DNA of 38,762 nucleotides, from contig JBOZIK010000001.1 of assembly GCA_051453625.1 (NCBI GenBank), positions 133,328,977-133,367,738 of the forward strand. The letters are read 5' to 3'. Of the stretch, positions 20,745 through 33,424 are shown in pieces. The translations under genes and the position numbers were made by a program. How positions within the stretch are numbered: the first letter of the stretch is position 1; each line of letters begins with the position of its first letter. Source of the DNA: Welwitschia mirabilis. Taxonomy: Eukaryota; Gnetophyta; Gnetopsida; Welwitschiales. The notes under the pieces were generated by a model. The model saw only the letters and a list, made by a program, of their open reading frames with translations, made no database searches and was not told the origin of the DNA.

Positions 20745-21420
20745 AAAATACTATGAGCTATGAGCCACAAGGAGGTGTATCCATAATATAATAACAAAAG
20801 AACATGAAAGATGATGATCTCAAGGTTATTAGCAATAATTAATGTATAAAATGTTATGAGTTGTAAACCATAAAAATATGAACCTAATTGATTTAAAAAA
20901 TTTAGAAAACAATAATAGATATCAACGATCTATAATAAGATTTTACATGTTCAAAATACCAAACCATAAGTTGCAAACTACAAAAACATGATTCTAATTG
21001 ATTTAATAATTTTGGAGGATAATGATAGATGACAAATGGAAATAATAAGAATTGATATAGACTACTATATTCATAATTCTATGAGCCATGAGCCACAATA
21101 AAAATGATCTAGTTTATTAAATTAAAATATTGATGATATTATAAAAATAAGCATAACAGGTGGCAAGTTTAAGCTATTGGTAATAGTTAATGTATGAAAT
21201 GTTATGAGATGTAAACTATAGGAATATGATACTAACTAATTTAATAATTTTAAGGGATAATAATAGATGATGATTAACATTAATAATATTTTTAATAGAC
21301 TATTATATTTAAAATGTCGCAAGTCAAAAACTATAAAATTATGGGCTCAAATTATAATAATAAGTGGTGGATCATGGGGAAATAACTCTTGTATGACTTG
21401 AATAGATATAATTCAAATTT
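20745..21420. repeat. degenerate minisatellite, about 100-125 bp units
   Basis: Six units begin near 20,747, 20,849, 20,952, 21,072, 21,196 and 21,310. Each opens with a phrase like 'aaatgttatgagttgtaaaccataaaaa', followed by 'tatgat.ctaattgatttaataattt' and 'ggataataatagatga'. A possible seventh unit starts near 21,524. Units are diverged, so the array is old. It lies directly 3' of the RNase H start of the minus-strand gypsy pol. Confidence 0.65.
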
Positions 21421-21854
21421 TATAAAGAGATAATTTCAAATTTGCATTTTAGTTAATATTAGATAATTCCAGAAAAAGACACAATGGCTAGTAGGAATGT
21501 ATCTTTATACATATTTAATACTCCAAAATATGATACGTTATGAACCATGAAAATAGTCCCTTCCTTATCTCTTTCCAGCTTTTAGTTTTGATAACTTAAA
21601 AAGATGCATTACAACTAATGGGCCTGAACATATAAGCTTTCTTTAATTACTAGAAAAAGTTACAGAATCAAAATCAAAACTAAAAAGAATAAGGTTGTGA
21701 TCTATGGAAACATGACTCATAAGGAAAGATATTTCATGTAGGAAATATTATGGGATAAAAACTAAAATTATTTTTCTCTAGCTTACTTATAACATAAACT
21801 AAAGTAATGTAACAAAATTATTATTTTAAAATAAGAGCACTATTAAAATGTAAT

Positions 21855-22945
21855 AACACATGACACCAATATCATAATCACTATTTTTACATATGATTTT
21901 AAGATGTAACTTTCAATTGGGTAGTTGAATGATGAATGCTACGGTATATTTTTCTTTCAGATTTTTAAAAGATTACTGATGCTCTTAGGTCTAGTTAAAA
22001 GAGACATATTTGCTAAGAAATTCATAAAGAGATTTGCAAATTTTACTAAAGTCTTTGATGTATGTCCTAATAAGTTCCTAGTGTATTTTTGTTTTTGAGA
22101 AGTAGGTAGGTGAATAACTAAGGAGTAATTTATAGGATCTACTTGATTCCTTTAAATAAATAACATATCCTAGGGCTATGCCTTTGTTAATCATAAAGCA
22201 ATAATTTTCCTAGATTAAAATAATACATTTTTCTATGAATCTAATAAGAATAATTTTTACATTTCTAAGGAATTGGTTAAAGCACATCTGTGCATATAAA
22301 AAAAATCATCCATAAATATTTCTAAGCATGAATCCAACAAGTTGAAAACACAGTAAGGAGCCATTGTTGAAATATGACAAAGGTACTACAAAGGCTAAAT
22401 GGCATTCATTTATATGCATATGTTCTATATAAATAGGTACACATAGTTTTGTCCTTATTCTCAGGAGTAATTTCAATTTGATTAGACCTAGAATATCCAT
22501 TTAAGAAATAACAATAAAAATGTTTGACAATCTATTCAAGAATCGAGTTAGAGGATGAAAGAGGAAAATGATGTTTTCCAATGATTATGTTAAGTTTTTG
22601 AAAGTTGATATACATTTTCAATTTTACTGTTGGCCTAGTGGGGATGAGTTTATTTTGTTTATTAGACACTAGGTTCAATCTAGATTTCTCACTTGCAATT
22701 TTAATTAGACTTTTCTATTCAATATTAGATATAGAATAGATGATTCCATTATCCAAAAGTTATATCAACTCATTGCATACTACTTCCTTTAAGATTGGAT
22801 TCATTTATCTCTAAGCTTTAATTGAAGATTTTAACATTTTCTTTAAAGAAAATGTGGTGCATATAAATGCTAAGATAAATGCCTCTAACGTAAAATTATA
22901 TCCAATTAATGCCTTACTTATACTTCCTTAAAATGTTTAATAATT
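21855..22945 (-). pseudogene. gypsy reverse transcriptase and RNase H start
   Basis: In order on the minus strand: NPILKEVVCNEL, LLDNGIIYSIS, NKQNKLIPTRPTVKLKMYI, KLNIIIGKHHFPL, YCYFLNGYS, then MPFSLC and the catalytic FMDDF box intact at 22,302-22,316 in a neighbouring frame. The RT connection follows (ENYCFMINKGIALGYVI) with FSKICKSLYEFLSKYVSF (about 22,045). RNase H begins as KNSDYDIGV (about 21,890), where family members have CDASDYAVGA. Many stops and frameshifts break it. In 'YKxMPF' the stop TGA replaces an expected Arg (CGA), and in 'SxKSL' TAG replaces Trp. Confidence 0.85.
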
Positions 22946-23760
22946 CATTTTCTTATGAAGGAGATAAGGAATAATTAATCACCACTAGTAAAGTAGAGTT
23001 ACATTTAAAAAAAGAACATTTTAAGACCCTGGGGAAATGTCTTAAGTTCAATTAAAGATTTGTTTTGAGTGGTAAGGTATAAGTATTATTCTTGAAAAAT
23101 ATCAAAGATAAAGACATTTTGATTATATGTGAAAAGTTCTTTCTTAAGAATGAGACTCTCTATCTTATCCATGTGTTCAATTATGTTATTACTAGGAGAT
23201 AACTTAATGGCATTAAAACCGTTTAATTCTATTGTTATTTTTTTAAATACAATTTTCATTAGACCATTCCTACAGTTAATAATGACATTAGATGTCACAA
23301 GAAAATTTCTTCCTAAGATGATAAGAAATGATTAAGTTGTTGAATTTTTTATATCATGAATTAAAAAATCCATCAAGAAATACTAGTTAGCTATCCTAAT
23401 AATAATATCCTTATTTATTTCCAATGGTATCTTTAGGAAGTTATTAGTACGTTCCAATTGGAGTTTTATATTTTTGAGATTCTTCAAGTCTTATTCTTTG
23501 TATGTATCACAAGGAAACAAGTTAATACTAGCTCCTAAATCCAATAAGGATTGTTTTAGGTGTCTTTCTCTAGTTATGATGAAAATTAATAAGCATATGA
23601 GGTTTTTCTACTTGTACAAAATATGGTTTTGAATTATTACATTATTTTGTTATTCTTGAAAATCATTGCTTTCTACATTTATTCCTATCTTTACTATGCA
23701 CATGTTCTTGAGAAATTTTGTATAATAAGGCACTTGTCTAATTACCTCTAAGGAGGGAAT
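22946..23760 (-). pseudogene. gypsy aspartic protease and linker
   Basis: The retropepsin box DLGAS is at 23,527-23,541 within LLDLGASINLFP. Upstream is VPYYTKFLKNMC (about 23,735-23,700), matching the IPSYAKFLKDLC linker that precedes protease in Athila-like polyproteins. Downstream are LKIPLEINKDI, the flap and end region ILGRNFLVTSNVIINCRNG (about 23,330-23,260) and VFKKITIELNGFNA (about 23,245-23,204). The catalytic Asp is kept. The frame 23,298-23,086 is still open and is the C-terminal part. Confidence 0.8.
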
Positions 23761-23764
23761 ATTA

Positions 23765-24770
23765 ATTTTAACTTCTTTGAAGATCTCTAAGGATTTTAAC
23801 TATTTTCTAGCAACATTTTCCTTTTTTAATTATTAAGTAAGTAAATGGTAAAAGTTATTAGTGGATTATTAAAGGATTTTAAATTTCTTTTACTGTTTCC
23901 TTTTCATCATTGATTTTTGTAAGCATGTTTTCCTCATCTTGTTTATTTGATTTCATCTTTTAGTTAATTTCCTTACTACTTCTAAGCTATATAGATTAGT
24001 TTAATTAATGTAACTAGGCTCTCCCTTTCTATCATTTTTACTTCTCTCAAGTTTTGTGATGGATTCATTGGAAGTTTACCTAATTATCATTAATTAAAAG
24101 AGGATAAGATATGGGTATTGTAGCTATTAGAGGGTTTATCAAGCTTATTCATGTTCTAAGATTTTTTCAAATTAAGTTAAATTTATGTTTCCATAAAATG
24201 TTTTAGTTTCTCTTCTAAAGGTTTAAATGAAGATAGTTGGTATCTTAATGATGGATGATGATGAGATAAATGATGTTAATTTAATGATGAAGGCTCTGAA
24301 TGGGACAATAAAGAAAACAAGTTCCTAGGCTGATATGTTAAAGTTTAATAAGGGTATTGTCTTGTTTCTATGAAAAGTTTGGATAGTTCCTCCAACTAGG
24401 TTATAGGTATTATAATATGAATAATTCTAGTGGTTTTACCAGTGTTGTCTTGTAGAACTTATCCATTAATTAATAATGTTTTAAAAAATTATTATAGAAG
24501 GATACTATACTATTTCATGATAATTAATATGGTAGATTAAACATTCAAGTTTTAAAGCTATAGGTTTAAGCTATAATGTTAAAGATTATATCTTTCTATA
24601 GAGTTCATAAATCCAGTTATTAACATTTAAATGGAAATTCAAAAGACACAAGTGGATTTATTCAAATATTAGAATCTAAATCATTTTATGAATTTATTCA
24701 AATTTTTAAAACTCTCAATTATGTATTATAAATAATTTTAAACTTCATTTGTATCTAGGTCAAGGAAAAT
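23765..24770 (-). repeat. tandem duplication of gag C-terminal region, copy 1
   Basis: It is similar to 24,771-25,745 over about 1 kb: both contain tttccttttcatcattgatt, catcttgttta.tt.atttcat and taatgtaactaggctct in the same order. On the minus strand it encodes Lys/Glu-rich sequence with METN/ISSSS-like fragments, the usual gag tail before protease. This copy is joined to the protease. Confidence 0.7.
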
Positions 24771-25745
24771 GTTAATCCTAACTTCTTTAAAATCTATAAC
24801 CTTTTTAACTATTTTCTAGTGATTTTTTTTATTTTTCAATTATTAAGAAAATTGTAAAGGCTGTTAGTAAGTAGGTAAGAGATTTTTAGTTTATTTTAAT
24901 ATTTCCTTTTCATCATTGATTTTTCTAAGTATGTTTTTCTCATCTTGTTTACTTAATTTCATCTCTTAGTTAATTTCCTTTTTACTTTTAAGATGTGTAT
25001 CTTAGTTTTCTTAATGTAACTAGGCTCTTATTTCTTTCTCATTTTTACTCCTATTTGGTTTAGTAATGTACTCCTTAGAAGTTTGACTATCTCTCATTGA
25101 TTAAGAGAGGATAGCATATGTGTAGTTATGTATTGTAATTAATTGAAGATTCTATTCAAGAAGGTTCATGGTGAAAGAGTTTAATTAGTTAATTTAGATT
25201 TGTTTTTCCATAAAATGTTTTCATTCCTCTTTGAAAGGATTAGATGAAGATGCCTAGTATTTTGATGATGAATGATGGTGAAATAAATGATATTGATTCA
25301 ACAATAAAGGATATGGATGAGACAATGAAGGCGACAAGTTTCTAGAATGATAAGTTGAAGATTAATAAGGGGTATCATCTTGTTTCTATTAAAGGTTTGG
25401 ATAGTTACTCTATCTACATTGTAGGTGTTAGAATATAAATCATTCTAGTGATTCTACTAATGCTGACTTATAAAATTTATCATAGAAGAACACTCTACTA
25501 TTTTAGAAAAATTGATATGATAGATTAAACACCCAATTTTTCAAGCTATCATTTAGGTTGTAAAGTGAGAAATTCTAACTTTCTATAGAGTTCATAAATC
25601 CAAATTACCAACATTAAAGTTTTTAGAAATTCTAAAGATATTAGTGGATTTAATTATATATTAGAATTTAAATTATTTTTAAGGTTTCTTCTAATTTTTA
25701 ATAATCTTAACTATAGGTTCTAAATAATTGCAAACTTCATTTATG
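24771..25745 (-). repeat. tandem duplication of gag C-terminal region, copy 2
   Basis: This copy is joined to the gag core on its right. Gag core residues DINEVCNYL (about 25,740) recur in copy 1 as DTNEV, stop, NYL (about 24,750), which defines the duplication edge. The element therefore has its gag tail twice. Confidence 0.7.
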
Positions 25746-26560
25746 TCCAAGTTGAGCAAACTATTCCTATTCATCATCTCTACTAATTATCTATTATTTA
25801 AGGATAATTCCTCATAGAAAATGCTAATTACTCTACTTGGTTTGAAGCCATGTTAAAGGCATTTTTATAATAGAACATTGAACCTTTCTAAAACTTATAA
25901 AAATGCTTTGTGATTGTTTTATTAGAAGTCTATAAGTTCTCACCTAAGAGCATTAGTTTCATGAATTAGAAAAAAAATTTAAAGATGAAAGATTTATTAA
26001 AGTTAGTCATAGATATCATGGAAAGAGATGTAAAAATTTATAACTAGGATTTCACTTTTTTCGTTAGGAAGAATAGTAAAATAATTAATCTAAGGGCATT
26101 TACAGTGGTAGGAAATAGAGGTAAGATCGATAACATACATTCAAATTCTTTTCTACATAGATATTATCTTTTGATTCTAAGCCATAAACATGAGGAAGTA
26201 ACTAAATAGTACATGGCTTAAAGTATAACATACATGCCATGAAGGATTGGATTATGTAAAATGGAGTTTCTAGGTATTAAAGTTATAGGTAATCTCTAAG
26301 GCTTTGCCTAAGGCTTTGCCTAAGGGAATTGTTAAGATAGACTAATTTTGCTATGCATATTGACTTGGGTTTTAAGGTACTTACTACTTAAGATAATGGA
26401 CTTGTAGGTTTTCCAATAACATTGCATTTGAAAATATTATGTATTATAATAAAATGTATTAAAAGGAAGATTGAGAATTTTATTTGGATTATTACAATTA
26501 TTGTTCTTCCAGGATTTCACCATGAAATTAATTTCTTAAAGGATATTTCTATTCATTTTT
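25690..26560 (-). pseudogene. gypsy gag core remnant
   Basis: The minus strand at about 25,885-25,690 reads ERFNVLL, stop, KCL, stop, HGFKPSR then ISIFYEELSLNNR, stop, LVEMMNR and LDINEVCNYLEPI. This follows the Retrotrans_gag end of Athila/Tat elements (ERFK.LL..CPHHGF..W..V..FYEGL....RQ.VEMM). The stop before LVEMM replaces Gln. Upstream parts (25,900-26,560) are too broken to read. A 12-base repeat (aggctttgccta twice) lies at about 26,300-26,325. Confidence 0.7.
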
Positions 26561-27499
26561 ATTACTGGTGCTAGTGTACATGTTGTTATTAGATGGAATT
26601 CTAAATTACAATTCCTAGATTATCATGTTTCCAATGCATACAAGACAAAAACATCATGGATGAATCCTAGAAAACATCAAAAGATTAATAGAAAATGAAA
26701 TATCCAAATGAAAAATAAACTTATGAAAAAGATAAATCTATACTACAAATTTTTTCTTCATTTTTAAAAGTTTTTCTAAAATAAAATTTAACCCTGTTCT
26801 ACTAAAAAACTAAAATTAACTAATTAAGTTTTAAAAATTCATGAAATAAAAAAGAAGGAAAATAAGGGTGTTGTCTATTTCATTAGTTGTAGTTAATTAC
26901 TTGATTCTTAATACTTCGTCTTTCATATAGAGAGAACATTTGTAAAAACTTATAAAACCAACTAACCATAAAAATAAATATAATAATATATTTACTATTA
27001 GGATTAGAAAACTTAATGAAAACTATAAATAACTAGATTAGTTTGGGTTTTACTAGAAATAAATTGTACCCATTCTTGGAAATTACAAAAAAGAAATGAA
27101 AAGAAAACAAAAATGGACTAATTTGAGTTACACTAGAAGGGATAAATACCAACCATTAGAAATGAAAGAAAAGTGTAACTAACTAAAATTTAAGAATAAG
27201 AAAACGTTTTTATGCTTACAGATGAAGCTACTAGTTCACATCTGTCATAATTGCACTAAAAGTATGTTTGTAACATGAACTTATAATAAAACTATGTTTG
27301 TAACATGAACTTATAATAAAACTAGGTGAGACCTAGTTATCATTCTTCTTGTAAGGATGATGGAATAGCCAAAGATAATAGTTAGGCATACAAATAATTA
27401 TATAAAACACATAAAGATACAAATTAAAAGAGTATTAATAAAACTTATAGTTATAAAATTAGGAAGTAAACTAACCCTTCAATTGGCCTAAACCATCCA
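26561..27499. other. non-coding, with short tandem repeats
   Basis: No gene is seen. A degenerate pair of about 85-base units covers roughly 27,026-27,200 (both containing 'act..agaa..gataaat...aaccatt..gaaat'). A perfect 30-base tandem repeat follows at 27,263-27,322. By position it may be the 5' leader or LTR of the minus-strand element, but no primer binding site was found. Confidence 0.35.
27263..27322. repeat. perfect 30-bp tandem duplication
   Basis: A 30-base unit beginning tatgtttgtaacatgaactt occurs twice with no mismatch. Since the surrounding elements are heavily decayed, this duplication is young. Confidence 0.95.
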
Positions 27500-28719
27500 A
27501 CAAATAGGACTTTATTAAATAATAAGGTGTAATTTCCTAATTTACCTTAAAACAATGTCAATTCATAAAGGCTTGGGTCATGGCAACATAATCTCACTTA
27601 CCACATGAGTAGTAATGAAATATTCATGTCATTTAATCTATCACAGTTTAAATTTCAGCATGAAAAGTAGGAAAGTTAATGCTAAGAATCATCAAACATT
27701 TACAAATTACTAATAAAACTATAAGCATAAAGATTCACTCAAAATAATAAATACTTGGCTTGGAAGTAGTTTCATTTAAGTGTTAGAAGTACAATGTAAA
27801 TTGTAACTTAAAATTAAAAAAGAAAACTACAATTGTATTAATCAAAAGAAAATGCCTTAAATTTGAAAAAGAGGTTACATCTAGTATAGACTTATCAGAC
27901 TAATCTTAAGGATAGCTACTCTAAATGGGAGCTTAGCACTACTTAATGAAGATGATTCTACTCTAAGGTATTAAAGTTTTTACCATCAAAGATTAAATAC
28001 AATGAGGGCCTCTTAGTCATTTTTATAAATGAAGCTAGGATAGGGGTAGTTTGATTCCTTTGGCTTGTAGTGGCAGGTAAGAAGGATAAGATTTCATCTT
28101 ATAGCATAAGGTGGAATCCTTGTCCTCTTGTATTAGATAGAAAAGTTAAGATTCCTTAGATTATAGCATTTGATGAGGTGGTTATAATATTCATCTGTAA
28201 GTGTTTTTTGGAGATTATCATGAAGATTCTAACATGTGGTCTTTGGAGTAAGACTTCTCCCTCAATTAGTGCTACTACCACTTATATTTACTGTTACCTC
28301 TACATGTCACTGCTCCATGTTATTATCACATGTCTTCGAGCATAACACCACCTATCATTAAAGATAATGATTGATTTTTAATGTAGTAATTGACTAAGTC
28401 CATAACTGTAATCCAAGTATAACTCCATGGTAAATTTAACAAGTGAGTTTTGAGATGATTTATTCTTAGAGACAAGCACCACTGTATAAGTCATTGATGC
28501 TACTAGCATTTTCTGTAGGATTTCCTTCATCTTTTTCATCATGCTCTAATATTAAGTACCTACAAGTATCATGGAAAAGTGTATAATTTTAAGATTGACA
28601 TTAAAACTAATAAAATACATAATTTTATAATAAAATCATTAATTCAATATATTCTCTAAGCTAAATTATGCTAAAATACTTGATCTAATTTTAATTTTTA
28701 ATGTTATTAGTGCACTTAA

Positions 28720-29086
28720 GGGCTTCATCTATCTTAGTGATAGATAACATTGGTGTATAAATCTTATTGAAGTTTCTAATAGATCCTTGTAAGCTTACTA
28801 ACCCATGGAAACTTTGAACATTCCTTGCTAATGTTGGTGTAGGCTAATTCATAATAGCATTTATGTTATTTAGATCCATTTTGATTTAATCTTTAAAGAA
28901 AACTATCTTAAAAATACTAATTCTATCTAGATAAAGATATACATCTTTACATGTATCATTAATTATTATTCCTTTAACCTATTTGAAAATATTCCTAAAT
29001 GTTCTCTATGCTTTTCATATACTTGCTAAATACTAAAATATCATCTACAAAACTGTGATAAAAATTTCAAGAATAGGCTTTAATAT
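28720..29086 (-). pseudogene. gypsy RT fragment in copy A
   Basis: The minus strand carries the end of the RT palm (DDILVF after a one-base deletion, near 29,040) and the following connection segment, which is more decayed than in B and C. It is truncated at the LTR-like boundary at 29,087, upstream of the FLDD box, so the RT N-terminal half is absent. The boundary is the same in all three copies. Confidence 0.6.
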
Positions 29087-29360
29087 TGTCACAACTTATT
29101 TTTTGGGTTATACCTCAAAGCACAATTTTTTTAAGTTATCTTAATTACATGATAGCATATCAAGTTATGTGAGAAGATTAAATATTATAGTGGAAAAATT
29201 TAGATTTCAACTAAGAGAAAATGTTGTAACTCAATTTTAGAATTTGACCTAAAAGCACAAAGTTTTTTTCTTTAATTAACTTTAATACACTATAGTGGAT
29301 CAATTTACAAGATAAAATTAAACATTATAGTAGAATAATTTAGATTATAACTAAAGGACT
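29087..29360 (+). repeat. doubled LTR-like start, copy A
   Basis: Unit 1 (29,087-29,221) starts tgtcacaacttattttttgg. Unit 2 (29,222-29,360) starts tgttgtaactcaattttaga. Both continue with 'gacctaaaagcac', 'cttaatt', 'gatcaatttaca' or 'catatcaagtta', 'aaattaaa.attatagt' and 'atttagatt'. The TGTCACRAC opening is typical of LTR 5' ends of plant gypsy elements. Confidence 0.6.
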
Positions 29361-30473
29361 TACCTCGCAGTTACCTATAGGATTCATGTCAAGTAAACTA
29401 TGTGATGATATTCCACCTAACTAATATCACAACCAATCTTAAGATTAATTAGAAATCTTGATTAAGAGCACATAAAAGATGTGCATAGGTTGTAGTTAAG
29501 CAGTTAGTTACACCAACATCTAAGAAATCATGCTTATGTAATCCTTATCTAAAGGAGTTTAGGCCATACATAGTTTTATCTTGGACCTCATTCCAATGTC
29601 CACTAATACACATGAGCATAAGATAGATTAAGGTGGTCCATATCAATGACATCTAGTAATTCTAGAAATGTAGAAATGCAAAGAATATTATAAGAATTTA
29701 ATATTCAAATCAATAATAATATATATCACATACAAATATGTGAACATATGCATAGTAGCTATATGTAAAACTATAGAAGGTAGCTACTCAAGAACTCTCA
29801 AGGTAATACATAGATACACACATGTCATTTTGGCTGGGTATCTCTTAGCTTTTTCTTGTATAACATATCATAATGGATCTAATAACATATACATATAAAA
29901 TACCAAAGCGAATATCCTATATGCCACTGATTAAGTTTTTAGTCTCAATAGACTTTGATTAATAGAAGCCAAAGGATAAAGGTCACTAATTAAGTGCCTA
30001 ATTATTTCAATAAGCATCATAGAATAACCCTATTATTATATCATTTTATGCATAAGGTAATAAGTAACTACTTGGAATATTTAACTCACATGCATGAAAA
30101 TGTAAGAAATTATGTTTAGGCGTACATACCTGGAAAGTGCTAAGAATGCTAAAAGAAACCATAACCATTAGGGACTATGCTAAAACCTACATCATTTTAT
30201 AACTATACTATGCATATTATATCTGTATGAAATCATAAATACATCATACACTATCTCATTTGGATAATATATCATATGTCTAACTCCTAAATAATAGATA
30301 TTTGAGCATAAAAATATGAATATTTTGGTAGTATGACTAGTGGTTAATCCTTCATTTAAGAGTTCATGATAGTTGTACTTTAATGGAAAGATACAAATAC
30401 TAAAATGTTGAGTTTGAATTATCTCTCACCTTCCAATATGTTTTAAGATAATAATTACACACATCTAGACTTT

Positions 30474-30600
30474 ATATAATATAATATAATATAATATAAT
30501 ATAATATAATATATAATACAATAAATATAATATAATATATAATACATAATACAATATAAATATTATTATATATTATAATATAATGTAATATTATATCATA
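30474..30600. repeat. (ATAAT)n microsatellite, copy A
   Basis: About seven perfect ATAAT units lie at 30,478-30,512, then a degenerate tail to 30,600. The 62-codon open frame on the minus strand here is just this repeat. Confidence 0.9.
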
Positions 30601-31711
30601 CATATGTAGTATAATAATATGATAAGAAAAATACATAATAATAACCAATTGAACTACCATGTAATTTAATCATGATTTCATAATAATTAGACAAAGATAA
30701 ATTTTCTAGAACTATCCATCATCTAAATCCCAAGTTTCATGTTATTCATATTTATCTTATTTCTTTCTCACCTCTTAACAAATATATCTGTCATTAATAT
30801 ATTTAAACTGTTTGCATAATCTTCGCTTACATAATATCCTAATCCCTCTAAAGAAGTGGTGAAACACATTAGGTGCTCTAACGATGAGATCTATATCCCT
30901 AAGAAAATAAAAAGGTCGAATAAAAAGCTTTACATACCCTCATAGTCGAGAGGTACATAATTGAGATTAATTTCTACTATCATTCTTTAAAGCTTTATCA
31001 ACCTTTCTTAAATTGCTAAGCCTATGTCATGTTCCATTGCATTGCTTATTATACAAGCATATACATTTTTATATGTAGATTTTTTATTTCTTTAATACTT
31101 CTTTAATACTAATGCTTTGCCCTTCATAAATTTAACAAATTAATCTTTCAATTTTCCCTCATGTTATATTCTTTATGTTTCTTTAGAACATAATCTTTTC
31201 ATCTTAAATTTTAATTAAATAAGCTAGAATCTAGGTTCAAATTAATTTTTCATATAAAGATCTATGAACTTACACTTTTGATATACCTACTCCTTATGCT
31301 TCCTTTTAACTTTACTTACATAAACCAATACTTCCTTTGGAGCTTTTCTTTTTACCTTTTTCTTTACGAAAATATGAACAATTGAAACAAAGTAACTAAA
31401 AATGAATCTACAATCACATAATCATGTAGGATTAAATTTGAAGGAATAGATAAAAGCCTATTTCAATCATTTCAACCATCGTTTTGAAGAAAACACATGG
31501 TAGTTTGTACTATACTAACTTTCAAATGATACTAGAATTAATAGTATGTTAAAAGTTTCATCAGTTTCATTATGATTAATATAAGTTGTGCTTTTATACA
31601 TAAGACTAAGGTAAAATAGATTTAAAGATATAAAAGAAAGAATTAAAGAATAAGAAACCTTTACAAGATAAATAAAAGTAGTTTTTAGAAATTGAAAAGA
31701 GGCACAACTAG

Positions 31712-31770
31712 TTTATATATATATATATATATCTATATGTCTCTCTCTGTGTGTGTGTGTGTGTGTGTGT
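31712..31770. repeat. compound (TA)n-(CT)n-(GT)n microsatellite
   Basis: A TA run is followed by ctatatgt, four CT and eleven GT units (31,749-31,770). Copy B has only gaatatatataaa at the matching site (about 36,441), so the expansion occurred after duplication or was lost in B. Confidence 0.95.
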
Positions 31771-31905
31771 AAACATGTATTTTGGTAATTATTCAATTTG
31801 TGAAATATGTATATGTGGTGTAAATCATCTGTAATTCTAATTTGTTTAAGTAAAAATAAAAAAAATTAATAACCTTTATTTAATTCATCTTTTTATGTAT
31901 TAGTC

Positions 31906-32133
31906 TAATAGATTAAAAGATTAATAAGTCAATCCATGCACTTATGATTATAAAGAAGATTGATTTGAGGATAATACATGATATGGATGTGCATGGATTC
32001 ACACATAAAGAATCAATACAAAGTCATAGTTTATTGAATCTTTTTTTATGTTCATCCTTATATGTAATTGGTTTACTTGCTTATAAGTCATGCCTTAACA
32101 ACTGTATGAGTCACTTGTAGCATTTTCTTTTGA
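31906..32133. other. spacer between copies A and B
   Basis: No match to other parts of the window was noticed and no gene was found. It ends at the gap 32,134-32,233, which also hides the left edge of copy B. Confidence 0.4.
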
Positions 32134-32233
32134 NNNNNNNNNNNNNNNNNNNNNNNNNNNNNNNNNNNNNNNNNNNNNNNNNNNNNNNNNNNNNNNNNNN
32201 NNNNNNNNNNNNNNNNNNNNNNNNNNNNNNNNN
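32134..32233. other. assembly gap, 100 N
   Basis: The gap sits at the boundary of composite copies A and B. Confidence 0.95.
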
Positions 32234-33424
32234 TAATAAATAGGACTTTATTTAAGGTGTAATTTCCTCCAATACCTTAAAACAATTTCAAGTCATTAAG
32301 GCTTAGATTATGGTAGTATAATCTCATTTACCACTTGAGTAGTGATGAAATATTCATGTCATTTGATCTGTCATAGTTCAAATGTAAGCATGAAAGGTAG
32401 GCAAGTTAATGTTAAGAACCATCAAACATTTACAAATTACTAATAAAACTATAAGCATAAATATTCACTAAAAATAATAAATACTTGGCTTGGAAGTAGT
32501 TTCATTTAAGTATTAGAAGTACAATGTAAATTGTAATTTAAAATAACAAAGAAAACTACAATTGTATTAGTCATAAGAAAATTCCTTACATTCAAAAATA
32601 GGCTACATCTAATATAGAATCATCAGGATAATCTTGAGGATAGCTACTCCCAAAGGGAGCTTGACACCACTTGATGAAGATGATTCTACTCTAAGGTATT
32701 AAAGTTTTTGCTAGTGAATATTAAATATAATAAGAGCCTATTAGCTTTTTTTATAGATGAATCTAGGATATGGGTCATTTAATTCCTTTGGCTTGTAGTG
32801 GTATGTGAGAAGGATAAGATTTCATGTTATAGCATAAGGTGGAATCCCTGTCTTCCTGTGTTAATATTCCTCATCTTATAGCATTTGATGAGGTAGTTAT
32901 AATATTCATCTTGGAGTGGTTTTTAGAGAGTACCATGAAGAGTCTAACACATGGTCTTTGAAGTAGGATTCCACCATCAATTAGTGCCACTACCATTTAT
33001 CTTTACTATGACCTCCATATGTCATTGTTCCATGTTATTATCACATGTATTCTAACATCAACACCACATAGTTGATTTTTAATGTAGTAATTGACTAAGA
33101 ATATAGATGTAATCCAAGCATAAATCCATGATGAATTAAGTAGGTGAGTTTGGAGATGATCTATTACTAGAAACAAGCATCACTATATAAGTCATTGATG
33201 CTACTAGCATTTTCTGAAGGACTACCTTTATTTTTTTCATCATCCTTCAATATTAAGTACCTACATGTATTATGGAAAAATGCATAACTTTAAGATTAAC
33301 ATTAAAACTAATGAAAGACATAACTGTATGATAAAATCATTAATTCAATGTCTTCTTTAAGCTAAATTGGCCTAAAATACTTAATATAATTTTTTCTTTA
33401 TAAAGTTATCAATTCACTTAAGGG

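Larger units (their letters stand above)
21855..26560 (-). mobile_element. minus-strand Athila/Tat-like gypsy element, gag to RT
   Basis: From right to left the parts appear in normal gypsy order: gag (26,560-25,745), gag C-terminus/linker in two tandem copies (25,745-23,765), protease (23,760-23,000), reverse transcriptase (22,945-21,960) and the beginning of RNase H (to about 21,855). The remaining RNase H and integrase are missing. RT and protease wording are closest to the Athila group as I know it. No LTR pair was identified. Confidence 0.75.
27500..31905. repeat. composite repeat, copy A
   Basis: The whole block aligns with 32,234-36,577 (copy B), in the same orientation and about 4.7 kb apart. 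Landmarks in order: ggactttatt/ggtgtaatttcct, a minus-strand gypsy RT fragment (28,720-29,086), a doubled LTR-like start (29,087-29,360), ttgattaag/atatgccactgattaag, an AT pentanucleotide array (30,474-30,600), cattaggtgctctaa and catcttaaattttaattaaat. It is less similar to B than C is. Bases 28,577-30,015 correspond to copy C. Confidence 0.9.

Noticed and set aside
30472-30660. Hydrophobic 62-codon frame that looks like a membrane peptide
   Set aside because: It is a translation of an ATAAT microsatellite.
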